DNA from: Sphingomonadales bacterium
GTDB taxonomy: Bacteria > Pseudomonadota > Alphaproteobacteria > Sphingomonadales > Sphingomonadaceae
Assembly: GCA_024636595.1 (NCBI GenBank)
Contig: JAGXGT010000142.1
Location: 1-42,164 of the forward strand
DNA: 42,164 bases
Direction: 5' to 3'
The notes below the pieces were generated by a model. The model saw only the letters and a list, made by a program, of their open reading frames with translations, did no database searches and was not told where the DNA came from. Both the position numbers and the translations under genes were made by a program. Within the stretch, counting starts at the first letter, position 1; each line of letters starts with the position of its first letter. Of the stretch, positions 30,729 to 39,505 are shown piece after piece.

Positions 30729-33700
30729 TCGTCATGCAGTCCACCGGAGAAAGCACTATCGATACCGAATATCAGTTGGAAGATCGCTATACGCGCACAA
30801 AAGGCCGGGTTTTCCTGTCTGGATCGCAGGCGCTTGTCCGGCTGCCGATGATGCAGCGGCAGCGCGATCTCGCGGCGGGGCTGAACACGGCTGGTTTCAT
30901 CTCGGGCTATACCGGTTCGCCGCTCGGCGGCTATGATATTGCGCTCAATCAGGTGCCGGACCTGCTGACGGAAAACCATATTCATTTTGAGCCCGGCATC
31001 AATGAAGATCTCGGCGCGACAGCGGTCTGGGGTTCCCAGCAGGTCGCCCTGTTCGGCAACGCGCGTTATGATGGTGTGTTCGGTATCTGGTACGGCAAGG
31101 GGCCGGGTGTGGACCGGTCCGGCGATGCGCTGAAGCATGGCAGCTATTCGGGATCATCGCCCAATGGCGGTGTGCTGGTGCTTGCCGGTGACGATCATGG
31201 CGCAAAATCCTCGACCATCGCCCATCAGAGCGATCATGCCTTCATCCATTTCGGCATGCCCTATCTCAATCCGTCATCGGTGCAGGACTATATCGATTTC
31301 GGCCTGCATGGCTTTGCCATGTCGCGCTATTCGGGTTGCTGGATCGGCATGAAATGCGTGACGGATACGATTGAAAGCAGCGCGTCCGTCGATGTCGACC
31401 CGGACCGGATCGAGACCATTCTTCCCGGTGATGAAAATACAGATGGCAAGCGCAGCGCGCGCTGGATGGTGCCAGCACTGGTTGCTGAAAAGCGGCAATA
31501 TCAGGAGCGTATCCCCGCATTGCTCGCCTATGTCCGCGCGAATGGGCTGAACCGCACCGTGCTGACCTCGCCCAACAAGCAGCTGGCGATTGTAACGACC
31601 GGCAAAACCTTTCTCGATGTGATGCAGGCGCTCGATGATCTGGATCTGGATGCCGCGCGGTGTGAGGCGCTGGGCATCTCGCTCTTCAAGGTTGCGATGC
31701 CCTGGCCGCTGGAGCCCGAGGGCATCGGTGAATTTATCACGGGCAATCGCGAAATCCTCGTGATCGAGGAAAAACGTCCGATCATCGAAGATCAGCTTGC
31801 CCGACTGCTCGTTAACAGGACCGATCATCCTGTCTTGACCGGCAAGCATGATCCGGAGGGCGAACCGCTGGTTTCGGCCGAAGGTGAGCTGTCCCCCGGA
31901 ACGATTGGCTGGCTCATCGCGGGCCGGTTGAGGTCGCTGGTTGGCGAAGGTGGGAAATCGGGCTGCCTTATCGAGGCTGATGCCGCCAAGGATGGCCCTG
32001 TCTCCGGAACCGCGTCTCTTGCCCGCATGCCGAGTTTTTGCGCGGGTTGCCCGCATAACCAGTCTACCAAATTGCCCGAGGGCAGCGTCGCCTTTGGCGG
32101 CATTGGTTGCCATGGCATGGCGACCTTCCTCCCCGAAAGGAACACGCCAACACTGTTCCAGATGGGCGGAGAGGGTGCGCCCTGGATCGGCATCGCCCCC
32201 TTTACCGAGACATCGCACATCTTCCAGAATCTCGGCGACGGGACCTATTATCATTCAGGCCTTTTGGCGATCCGGGCGGCGGTCGCTGCGGGCGTCAACA
32301 TCACCTATAAAATCCTCGTCAACGATGCCATCGCCATGACTGGTGGTCAGCCGATTGCGGGCAAGATGCGCGTCGATCAGTTGACCAAGCAGGTGCACGC
32401 CGAGGGCGTGGGCACTATCGCGGTCGTCACCGATCATCCCGAAAGCTATGATCGCGATGCCGATTTCGCGCCGGGCACGACGATCCATCACCGCCGCGAA
32501 CTCGACGAAGTCCAACGCCGGATGCGGGACATTCCGGGGGCTACCGCGATCATCTATGATCAAAATTGTGCGACCGAACTGCGCCGCCGCAGGAAGCGCG
32601 GCAAGGCAGAGGACCCGGACCGTCGCCCGTTCATCAACAGCCGGGTCTGCGAAGGCTGCGGCGATTGCTCTGTGCAATCCAACTGCATCGCCATCGAGCC
32701 AGTCGAAACCGAATTCGGGCGTAAGCGGCGGATCAACCAGTCGGCCTGCAACAAGGATTTTTCCTGCCTCGAAGGCTATTGCCCGAGTTTTGTGACCGTT
32801 CATGGCGGGCGGCCCCGAAAGCGCGGCGGCGGTGGTGGCCATAGCTATCAGGATATCCTGGCCGAGGTTCCGACCCCCGAGACCGCTTCGGTCGCCAAAC
32901 CGTTCAGCCTGCTCGTTACCGGCATCGGCGGAGCCGGTGTGGTGACGCTGGGCGCTATCCTCGGCATGGCGGCGCATCTCGAAGGCAAGGGCGCTTCGGT
33001 GCTCGATGTCACCGGCCTTGCCCAGCGCAATGGCCCAGTGACCAGCCATGTGCGCGTCGCGGTATCGCCCGAAGCCCTGCAGGCCACCCGCATATCCGCA
33101 GCTGACCTCATAATCGGCAGCGATATCGTGGTCACCGCGAGCGCCGACGTGCTTGGCCGCATGCGTTCCGACCTTACCCGCGCCGTGGTCAACGGCCGGG
33201 TTGCGCCAACATCGGATTTCGCGAGTAATCCCGATCTCGATCTCAGCGCGGGCACGATGAAGACGCTGATCTCCCAGCGCGGCGAGACGGTCGAATTTAT
33301 CGAGGCGAGCCGCCTTGCTTATGCGCTGATGGGTAATGAGGTCGGGGCCAATCTGATGCTCGTCGGTTATGCGGCGCAGCGCGGCTGGCTGCCGATCTCG
33401 CTCGCCGCGCTCGACCGGGCCGTCGAACTGAACGGGACTGCGGTTGATATGAACCGGGCGGCCATTGCATGGGGCAGGATCGCGGCGCATGACCCGGGAA
33501 AGCTGATCAATGTGATTTCGCCGGAGAAGGCGGACACGGAAGACGCCGATACCCTCGATTCCATTGTCGCCCGCAACATGGCCGAACTCGAACGCTATCA
33601 GGACCGCGCTTATGCCGAACGCTATCGCGCATTGGTGGATGGCGCGCAGAGCGCGGAGCAGTCGCTGGGCACGGACGGGGATGATTTCGCCCGGGCGGTC

Positions 33701-34207
33701 GCCCAATATCACTTCAAGCTGCTTGCCTATAAGGATGAATATGAGGTCGCGCGCTTGCTGAGCGGCGATGAATTCCGGCGCACGCTGGAAGAGGAATTCG
33801 AGGGCGATTTCCGCATCGAATATCATATGGCACCGCCGATCCTCCAGCGGCGCGATCCTCGGACCGGGCGCTATCGCAAGCGCAGCTTTGGCGGCTGGAT
33901 GCGGCCGATGCTTGGCTTGCTGGCGAAGTTTCGCCGACTGCGCGGCACGCCGTTCGATGTGTTTGGCTATGCCGCGCATCGCCGCCTCGAGCGCGATCTG
34001 ATCACCGAATATGAGCGTGATATTGCGATGCTCGCTGGGCGCCTCAACCCGGCAAACCACAATGTGGCCGTGCGTATTGCCCAATGGCCCGAACAGGTTC
34101 GCGGCTACGACACCGTCAAGGACGAGCATATCGACCGGATGCGCGAGACCAAGCGCGAACTGATCATAGAACTTGAGGAGGCGCGGCGCGAAGCCGTGCC
34201 GGCCTGA
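30725..34207 (+). CDS. edcC: Fused indolepyruvate:ferredoxin oxidoreductase-type 2-oxoacid enzyme
   Basis: 1,160 residues from GTG 30725, which overlaps the dioxygenase stop; ATG 30734 is an alternative. Order: N-terminal pyrimidine/transketolase-type domain ('SGYTGSPLGGYD'), a TPP-binding domain ('CAGCPHNQST' near 439, 'GGIGCHGMATF', 'LVNDAIAMTGGQP'), a cysteine-rich region ~640-690 ('CEGCGDCSVQSNC', 'CNKDFSCLEGYC'), then the gamma domain from ~733 ('GIGGAGVVTLGAIL') and a C-terminal extension. It belongs to the IorAB-fused family that oxidatively decarboxylates 2-oxo acids to acyl-CoA with ferredoxin. In Novosphingobium tardaugens a protein of this type (EdcC) acts after ring cleavage of 4-hydroxyestrone; the position directly behind the dioxygenase supports the same role here. 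Confidence 0.85.
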   Translation: MIVMQSTGESTIDTEYQLEDRYTRTKGRVFLSGSQALVRLPMMQRQRDLAAGLNTAGFISGYTGSPLGGYDIALNQVPDLLTENHIHFEPGINEDLGATAVWGSQQVALFGNARYDGVFGIWYGKGPGVDRSGDALKHGSYSGSSPNGGVLVLAGDDHGAKSSTIAHQSDHAFIHFGMPYLNPSSVQDYIDFGLHGFAMSRYSGCWIGMKCVTDTIESSASVDVDPDRIETILPGDENTDGKRSARWMVPALVAEKRQYQERIPALLAYVRANGLNRTVLTSPNKQLAIVTTGKTFLDVMQALDDLDLDAARCEALGISLFKVAMPWPLEPEGIGEFITGNREILVIEEKRPIIEDQLARLLVNRTDHPVLTGKHDPEGEPLVSAEGELSPGTIGWLIAGRLRSLVGEGGKSGCLIEADAAKDGPVSGTASLARMPSFCAGCPHNQSTKLPEGSVAFGGIGCHGMATFLPERNTPTLFQMGGEGAPWIGIAPFTETSHIFQNLGDGTYYHSGLLAIRAAVAAGVNITYKILVNDAIAMTGGQPIAGKMRVDQLTKQVHAEGVGTIAVVTDHPESYDRDADFAPGTTIHHRRELDEVQRRMRDIPGATAIIYDQNCATELRRRRKRGKAEDPDRRPFINSRVCEGCGDCSVQSNCIAIEPVETEFGRKRRINQSACNKDFSCLEGYCPSFVTVHGGRPRKRGGGGGHSYQDILAEVPTPETASVAKPFSLLVTGIGGAGVVTLGAILGMAAHLEGKGASVLDVTGLAQRNGPVTSHVRVAVSPEALQATRISAADLIIGSDIVVTASADVLGRMRSDLTRAVVNGRVAPTSDFASNPDLDLSAGTMKTLISQRGETVEFIEASRLAYALMGNEVGANLMLVGYAAQRGWLPISLAALDRAVELNGTAVDMNRAAIAWGRIAAHDPGKLINVISPEKADTEDADTLDSIVARNMAELERYQDRAYAERYRALVDGAQSAEQSLGTDGDDFARAVAQYHFKLLAYKDEYEVARLLSGDEFRRTLEEEFEGDFRIEYHMAPPILQRRDPRTGRYRKRSFGGWMRPMLGLLAKFRRLRGTPFDVFGYAAHRRLERDLITEYERDIAMLAGRLNPANHNVAVRIAQWPEQVRGYDTVKDEHIDRMRETKRELIIELEEARREAVPA

Positions 34208-34226
34208 TCACAATGGGAAAAGCGGA

Positions 34227-35108
34227 ATGACAATTCTTGAAGGCAAAGCGGCTGCCGTCACTGGCGGCGGACGCGGCATTGGACGGGGTCACTGTCTGGC
34301 ACTGGCGGAGGCAGGGGCGGCTGTCGTCGTCAATGATATCGATCCCGAGGCGTCCGCCGAAGTAGTTGGCGAGATCGAGGCGGCGGGCGGCGCAGCGATT
34401 GCCAGCGATGCCAATATCGGCAGCAGGTCCGGGGCTGAGGCCCTGGTTCAGGCCTGTATCGACCGGTTCGGTTCAATAGATGTCATGGTCAACAATGCTG
34501 GCAATCTGCGCGACCGCTCCTTTCTCAAAATGTCAGACGAGGAATTCGATGCCGTCTGGACCGTGCATGTCAAAGGAACTTTCTGGTGCAGCCAGACGGC
34601 AGCGCGCGCCATGCGGGAGGCTGGCAAAGGCGGCGCGATCATCAACACCACCTCGGGCGCGCATTTCGGCAGCTTCGGCCAGACCAATTATGCCGCCTCG
34701 AAAGGCGCTATCGCGTCGATGACCTATACCTGGGCGCTGGAGCTTTCGCGCTACGGCATTCGCGTGAACGCCATCGGGCCGACCGGTACGACCCGCATGT
34801 CGGATACGTTCGGCGGAGAGAAGCTGCCCTATATCGATCCGGGATTGAACGGGCCGCTGGTTGCCTTCCTGGCAAGCGATCTCTCACGCGGCGTCAGCGG
34901 CCAGATTTTCGGCTCGGGCGGCGAGCGCGTCGCGCATATGGTGCAGCCGCATTATGGCAAAACGCTGGTGCGTGAGGGTGGATGGACCGTCGAAGCGCTT
35001 GCCGAACATTTCATGCGTCAGCTTCCCGGAGAGTTCGGGGTGCTTGGCATGCTTGGCCAGCCCTATCCCTTCCATGATGGCGTGACCCCGCCCGAGCCGG
35101 CCGAATGA
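34227..35108 (+). CDS. SDR of the 17beta-HSD4/MFE-2 type
   Basis: 293 residues from ATG 34227 with a purine-rich ribosome site (GGGAAAAGCGGA). Motifs: TGGGRGIGRG near 10, 'NDIDPEASAEVV' indicating NAD, NNAG, Ser in 'NTTSGAHFG', Y-x-x-x-K in 'YAASKGAI', 'VNAIGPTGTTRM'. The ~45-residue C-terminal extension is like the dehydrogenase part of peroxisomal multifunctional enzyme 2, which oxidises 3-hydroxyacyl-CoA. A beta-oxidation 3-hydroxyacyl-CoA dehydrogenase is the most likely role. ATGA overlap with the thiolase-like gene. Confidence 0.88.
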   Translation: MTILEGKAAAVTGGGRGIGRGHCLALAEAGAAVVVNDIDPEASAEVVGEIEAAGGAAIASDANIGSRSGAEALVQACIDRFGSIDVMVNNAGNLRDRSFLKMSDEEFDAVWTVHVKGTFWCSQTAARAMREAGKGGAIINTTSGAHFGSFGQTNYAASKGAIASMTYTWALELSRYGIRVNAIGPTGTTRMSDTFGGEKLPYIDPGLNGPLVAFLASDLSRGVSGQIFGSGGERVAHMVQPHYGKTLVREGGWTVEALAEHFMRQLPGEFGVLGMLGQPYPFHDGVTPPEPAE

Positions 35109-36265
35109 CCGGGAACGCGGCTTTCAAGGATCGGACCGCGATTGCGGGCATCGGGCAGACGGATTTTGCCAAGGGTCTGCCCGAGACCGAGTTGCAACTC
35201 GCCTGCATGGCTATTCGCACCGCGCTGGATGATGCGGGCGTCGATGCGAGCGAGGTGGATGCCCTCGGCTGCTTCACCCAGGAAACGACGCCCGAATTTG
35301 AGATCGCCCGCAATCTGGGCTTCGGCGAACTGCATTATTTCAGCCAGGTCGCCCATGGCGGCGGCGCTATCTGCGGTGCGATTGGCCAGGTCGCGATGGC
35401 GATTGCGCTCGGCATAGCGAAGGTCGGCGTTGTCTGGCGGTCGCGCAAACGCGGCGATCCCTCGAAGCGGCAATGGGCGGGTGTCCAGCCACGGATTGAG
35501 GATCACTGGAAATGGTCCCGGCCCCATGGTCTGTCGCGTCCGGTCGATGAAGTTGCGATCATGATGCAGCGCTACATGCATGATCATGGCGCGACGCGGG
35601 AGGATCTCGCGGCGGTCGCGCTGACCCAGCGCGCCTATGCCAACAGTAATCCGGATGCGCTGATGCGCGAGAAGCTGGTCGACATGGCCGCCTATATGGA
35701 TGCGCGGATGATTGCCGATCCGCTGTGTCTGTTCGACAATTGCCTGGAGAGCGACGGGGCCATCGCGATCGTTATTACCAGCGCTGACCATGCGCGCGAC
35801 CTACGCAAACCACCGGTCCTGATCCATGCCTTTTCGCAAGGGATGACGCGCGAGCATCAATTGATGACCGACTATCATGGCGCGGACCCGTTTCGCAGCT
35901 CATCGGGCGCAACCGCGGACAATCTATGGCGGCAATCGGATATCCGCCCGGCAGACATTGATGTGGCCCAGATCTACGATGCCTTCTCGCCGCTCGTTTT
36001 GTTCAGTCTTGAAAATTACGGACTGTGCGGACGCGGTGAGGCAGCGGCGTTTGTTGCCGGGGGCGGAATGGGGCCGGGCGGCGCGCTGCCGGTCAACACC
36101 TCGGGCGGAAGCCTGTCCGAAGTCTATCTGCACGGCGCGAACCTTGTGACCGAGGGCGTGCGGCAGTTGCGCGGAATGGCGGCGAACCAGGTTGAGGGTG
36201 TCGAAACCTGCCTGGTCAGCACCTGTGACAGTACGCCCAACGGCGCGCTGGTCCTCAGGCGCTAG
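35105..36265 (+). CDS. Thiolase-like lipid-transfer protein (Ltp2-type aldolase)
   Basis: 386 residues. 'GQTDFAKGLPETELQLACMAIRTALDDAG' opens a thiolase fold; 'VAHGGGAICGAIGQVAMAI' and 'NTSGGSLSEVYLHGANLVTEGVRQLRG' are typical of SCP-x/Ltp2 proteins rather than ordinary beta-ketothiolases, which have a G-H-P-x-G loop. Ltp2 cleaves a tertiary 3-hydroxy acyl-CoA by retro-aldol reaction and needs a DUF35 partner, which is encoded at 29278. Its start overlaps the SDR gene. A real thiolase activity cannot be excluded. Confidence 0.83.
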   Translation: MTGNAAFKDRTAIAGIGQTDFAKGLPETELQLACMAIRTALDDAGVDASEVDALGCFTQETTPEFEIARNLGFGELHYFSQVAHGGGAICGAIGQVAMAIALGIAKVGVVWRSRKRGDPSKRQWAGVQPRIEDHWKWSRPHGLSRPVDEVAIMMQRYMHDHGATREDLAAVALTQRAYANSNPDALMREKLVDMAAYMDARMIADPLCLFDNCLESDGAIAIVITSADHARDLRKPPVLIHAFSQGMTREHQLMTDYHGADPFRSSSGATADNLWRQSDIRPADIDVAQIYDAFSPLVLFSLENYGLCGRGEAAAFVAGGGMGPGGALPVNTSGGSLSEVYLHGANLVTEGVRQLRGMAANQVEGVETCLVSTCDSTPNGALVLRR

Positions 36266-36279
36266 AGCAGAGAGCGATC

Positions 36280-36684
36280 ATGACATTGAAAATTTCACGG
36301 GACTCTATCGATCTTGGCATCGTCACGACCAATGAGGCAGCGATGCGCGCATTCTATCAGCAGCTGCTTGGTCTGGAAGAGGTTGGCGAGGTGCCGATTG
36401 GAAAAACTGGCCGGATCATCAAGCTCCAGTGCGGCAGCAGCATCATCAAATTGTTCGTTCTCGCCGAGCTACCGCAAAATGATGCCGCCGCCAGCCATTA
36501 TTTGGCCGCCACCGGTCTGCGCTATTTTACCATCTACATCAGCAATCTGCGCGAAACGGTTGAGGCCTGCCGCGCCCAGGGCGTGGTCATTGTGAACGAT
36601 ATCGGCGAACCCCGGCCCGGCATGCTAGCGGCCTTGATTACCGACCCGGATGGGAACACAGTCGAACTGATGGAGACGGAGTAA
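36280..36684 (+). CDS. Single-module VOC (glyoxalase-fold) protein
   Basis: 134 residues. 'IDLGIVTTNEAAMRAFYQQLLGLEEVG' and 'LITDPDGNTVELMETE' are standard VOC-fold start and end; the last Glu is the usual metal ligand, while the first-strand ligand (His/Gln) is not obvious. Possible jobs are epimerase, isomerase or stabiliser of ring-cleavage products. It starts 14 bases after the thiolase-like gene inside the same operon. Confidence 0.82.
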   Translation: MTLKISRDSIDLGIVTTNEAAMRAFYQQLLGLEEVGEVPIGKTGRIIKLQCGSSIIKLFVLAELPQNDAAASHYLAATGLRYFTIYISNLRETVEACRAQGVVIVNDIGEPRPGMLAALITDPDGNTVELMETE

Positions 36685-36725
36685 GCGCATTGCCAAGGCA
36701 ACGCCCCTTGGGAGAGGACACCAAC

Positions 36726-37433
36726 ATGAATTCAGCATTCAGGCAGGGACTGGTGATTACGGGCGGGGGCAGAGGAATTGGCCTTGCGACCGCAAGGCGG
36801 TTTGTCGAAGCGGGGTTTGAGATCGTCAATCTGTCGCGCTCGCCAATCCCGATTGATACGGCGCGGCAGATTACCGTCGATTTCGCGGCACACGGCTGGG
36901 AAAGCGCGGTCAGCGAACAGCTGTCCGAGGCGCTGGACGGTTTTGAGCGGGTTTGTCTCGTCCACAACAGCGCTCTTCAGCTGCCCGGTGATGTCGCGAA
37001 TATCGACATCGTCGGCTTGCGAAATTCTCTGGAAATCAATGTAGTGGCGCCCGCTATCCTCAACAGGCTGGTGCTGCCCTCCATGACCGCGGGCTCGTCC
37101 ATTATCTATGTCGGATCCACCCTCAGCCATCGTGCGACCCGGGGTATGGCGGCCTATGCAACCAGCAAACATGCCGTGGTTGGCCTCATGAAAAGCACGG
37201 CGCAGGATCTGGCCGGCTCGGGCATTCATACAGTGTGCGTCTGCCCCGGCTTCACCAATACCGAAATGCTGCGCAGCTATGGCGGGGAGGCGCTAGACCA
37301 TCTTGCGTCGCTGGTTACGCAAAACCGCCTCATTGAGCCTGAAGAGATTGCCGAGACGATCTTTCACGCCGCCCAAAGCCCGGTGCTGAACGGGGCAATG
37401 CTGCTCGCAGACCTGGGTTTTATCGAGCCCTGA
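36726..37433 (+). CDS. Short-chain dehydrogenase/reductase, last gene of the operon
   Basis: 235 residues from ATG 36726 with GGGAGAGGA upstream. SDR features: 'ITGGGRGIGLATA', Ser in 'YVGSTLSHRA', Y-x-x-x-K in 'YATSKHAV', 'VCPGFTNTEM'. The usual NNAG is replaced by 'HNSA', and the second strand has 'NLSRSP', which favours NADP(H). Probably a ketoreductase acting on a ring ketone or CoA ester. Confidence 0.86.
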   Translation: MNSAFRQGLVITGGGRGIGLATARRFVEAGFEIVNLSRSPIPIDTARQITVDFAAHGWESAVSEQLSEALDGFERVCLVHNSALQLPGDVANIDIVGLRNSLEINVVAPAILNRLVLPSMTAGSSIIYVGSTLSHRATRGMAAYATSKHAVVGLMKSTAQDLAGSGIHTVCVCPGFTNTEMLRSYGGEALDHLASLVTQNRLIEPEEIAETIFHAAQSPVLNGAMLLADLGFIEP

Positions 37434-37653
37434 TGGTTGCCCACCTCCCGGAATGCGAGTTTAATGTGAGCAAAGTTTCAGGTTTTATGATAGCGTTGAA
37501 ATTGGATTTGGCGATGCCGAAAACGGATCACGCGAAAAACCGGGATGAATTACAGTTGCCTCAGCCGATACTGACCGGGTTGCAAACACGGTTAACGCTG
37601 AAAGGCAATGTGCTTCACCGATACGCCGATCACCGGCGGAGGAGAGACTAGTT
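37434..37653 (+). promoter_or_regulatory. Upstream region of the TetR gene
   Basis: A 220-base gap between the large operon and the TetR gene. It holds the strong TetR ribosome site (GGCGGAGGAGAG) and an imperfect dyad near 37505-37521 (TTTGGC-GAT-GCCGAAA). A promoter for TetR and the following dehydrogenase is expected here, but no clear -35/-10 pair is visible. Confidence 0.35.
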
Positions 37654-38274
37654 ATGAGTGCCTTAGAAGCCGAACTCGCCCCACGCAAAGTACCACAACA
37701 GCAGCGTGCGCAATTCACCGTCGATTGTATCCTCAAGGCTGCTGAGTCGATCATCGTTAAAAGCGGCTATGATGCTGCGACGACAAACAATATCGCGGAA
37801 GTTGCCGGGGTCAGCATCGGCTCGCTCTATCAATATTTCGCAAGCAAGGAAGCCATTGCCGCTGCGCTGGTCGAGAGCGCGGTGATGAACGCTACAGAGG
37901 TGCTGCGCGACTGCCTAATCGAGAACATGGCCAAGCCGCTCGAGGAATCGGCGCGTCAAATCATTCGGACGATCCTCGAAACCCGCAAACAATACAGCTT
38001 CATCTTCCTGCGCCTGCCGCGAGAAGTACCAAAGCTCGGCCGATTGTCGCGCAACGTGACGACCGAGAAGTTCCTCTATAATACGATCCGCGCCTATTAT
38101 CAGCATCACCGGACCGAGATTGGAGTCGAAGACATCGAGGTCGCAATGTTCGTGTCCGAACATATCATTGTCGGCAGCATTGATGCCTATCTCAACAATA
38201 ATGCCCCGGTCATCACCGACGAACAGTTGGTCGAGCAATTGTCCGATGCGTTCGTGAAATATCTTACCAAGTAA
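37654..38274 (+). CDS. TetR-family transcription regulator
   Basis: 206 residues. The N-terminal DNA-binding domain (~15-65) is classical: 'FTVDCILKAAESIIVKSGYDAATTNNIAEVAGVSIGSLYQYFASKEAI'-type helix-turn-helix (ends in the diagnostic SLYQYF). The C-terminal helical part would bind an effector such as a CoA ester or the steroid itself. It is the only regulator in the catabolic region and is followed after 18 bases by an acyl-CoA dehydrogenase, so it is probably a local repressor acting on its own and the divergent promoters. Confidence 0.9.
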   Translation: MSALEAELAPRKVPQQQRAQFTVDCILKAAESIIVKSGYDAATTNNIAEVAGVSIGSLYQYFASKEAIAAALVESAVMNATEVLRDCLIENMAKPLEESARQIIRTILETRKQYSFIFLRLPREVPKLGRLSRNVTTEKFLYNTIRAYYQHHRTEIGVEDIEVAMFVSEHIIVGSIDAYLNNNAPVITDEQLVEQLSDAFVKYLTK

Positions 38275-38292
38275 CAGAAACGGAACCCGACA

Positions 38293-39483
38293 GTGAATTT
38301 TGATTTTGATGCCGATCAGATTGCATTTGTGGCTGAGGTCAGGGCGTTTCTTGATGAGGTTCGGCAATGGCCCGATGCGGCCGACATCATGTGCCCCGAA
38401 CGCGAATCGGATTCGATCCTTGCCGATACGCCGGCTCGCAAAGCCTTTAACAAGGAGCTTGCGAAGCGGGGTTATCTCGGCCTGTCATGGCCCAAGGAAT
38501 ATGGGGGGCAGGGTCGGCCGGGTATCTACGAATATCTCCTGAATGAGGAACTGTCGCGGGTAGGCGCGCCTCTGATCGGCAAGGGTGTGGGCTGTGTGGG
38601 GCAAACCCTCATCCGCCATGGCTCAGACCGGTTGAAGCAGGAATTCCTGCCTAAGATCCTGCGCGCTGATGTCGAATTTGCACTCGGCTATTCAGAACCT
38701 CATGCCGGATCAGATCTCGCGGCGCTAAAGCTGCGCGCAGAGCAGGAAGGCAATGGCTGGCGGATCAACGGACAGAAAATGTTTACGACCTCAGCCCATT
38801 TCGCCGACTGGTACTGGCTTGCGGCGCGGACGGATTTTGACGCGCCCAAACATCGAGGGATCAGTGTCTTTCTTGTGCCGATGGATCAGCCCGGGATCAC
38901 GATCCACCCGATCGAAACCATGGGAGAACATGTCACGAACCAAGTGTTTATCGATGATGTCTTTGTCGAAGATGCCTATCTTGTTGGCGAGGTGAACAGG
39001 GGCTGGACCTATATCTGCGAGGCGCTGGATTACGAACGCTTTACATTTTACACATTCAGCCCGCTTGAAGTGAAGCTCATCGCGCTGCGCGACCTTCTGC
39101 GTCATACCCGGCGCGACTGCGCGTCGGTTCTTGCCGAACCCCATATTCGCAGACGGCTGGCGAAGCTGACGGCGGAGGTCGAAACAGCCAAGATGCTTCA
39201 GCGGCGGGTAATCTATGCGTCGTCGCTTGGCCGCGTGCCGAGTATCGAAGCGGCGATGTGCAAGCTCTACAGCACGAGCCTGCACCAGCGGCTTGCGGAT
39301 TTTGCGCTCGATAGCCTCGGCACAGATGGACTGCTCCACAAGGGCGACGCCGAAGCGCCCGCTGCCGGAAAATGGGAATGGTCGTACCGGGCGACTGCGC
39401 TCGATACGATCGGTGCTGGAACATCGGAAATACAAAAGAATATCATCGCCCGGCGCGCACTCGAACTACCGCTCGAATACTGA
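38293..39483 (+). CDS. Acyl-CoA dehydrogenase
   Basis: 396 residues from GTG 38293. Features: 'GYLGLSWPKEYGG', 'FALGYSEPHAGSDLAALKLRAE' (flavin/substrate loop), 'INGQKMFTTSAHFADWYWLAART', and C-terminal 'DTIGAGTSEIQKNIIARRAL', the complete flavin-site motif missing in the 26121 protein. The two may form an alpha2beta2 steroid-type dehydrogenase. Co-transcribed with TetR; converges with the CoA-transferase gene 22 bases away. Confidence 0.92.
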   Translation: MNFDFDADQIAFVAEVRAFLDEVRQWPDAADIMCPERESDSILADTPARKAFNKELAKRGYLGLSWPKEYGGQGRPGIYEYLLNEELSRVGAPLIGKGVGCVGQTLIRHGSDRLKQEFLPKILRADVEFALGYSEPHAGSDLAALKLRAEQEGNGWRINGQKMFTTSAHFADWYWLAARTDFDAPKHRGISVFLVPMDQPGITIHPIETMGEHVTNQVFIDDVFVEDAYLVGEVNRGWTYICEALDYERFTFYTFSPLEVKLIALRDLLRHTRRDCASVLAEPHIRRRLAKLTAEVETAKMLQRRVIYASSLGRVPSIEAAMCKLYSTSLHQRLADFALDSLGTDGLLHKGDAEAPAAGKWEWSYRATALDTIGAGTSEIQKNIIARRALELPLEY

Positions 39484-39505
39484 CATCCCGGTTAGCAGCG
39501 AGGTA

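Noticed and set aside
32255..34129. A 624-codon open frame on the - strand
   Set aside because: It is antisense to the oxidoreductase gene, rich in His/Arg/Ala without domains, a common effect of high GC codon positions.
37433..37651. A 72-codon frame between the SDR and TetR genes
   Set aside because: Low-complexity, no family, and it fills the region expected to hold the TetR promoter.
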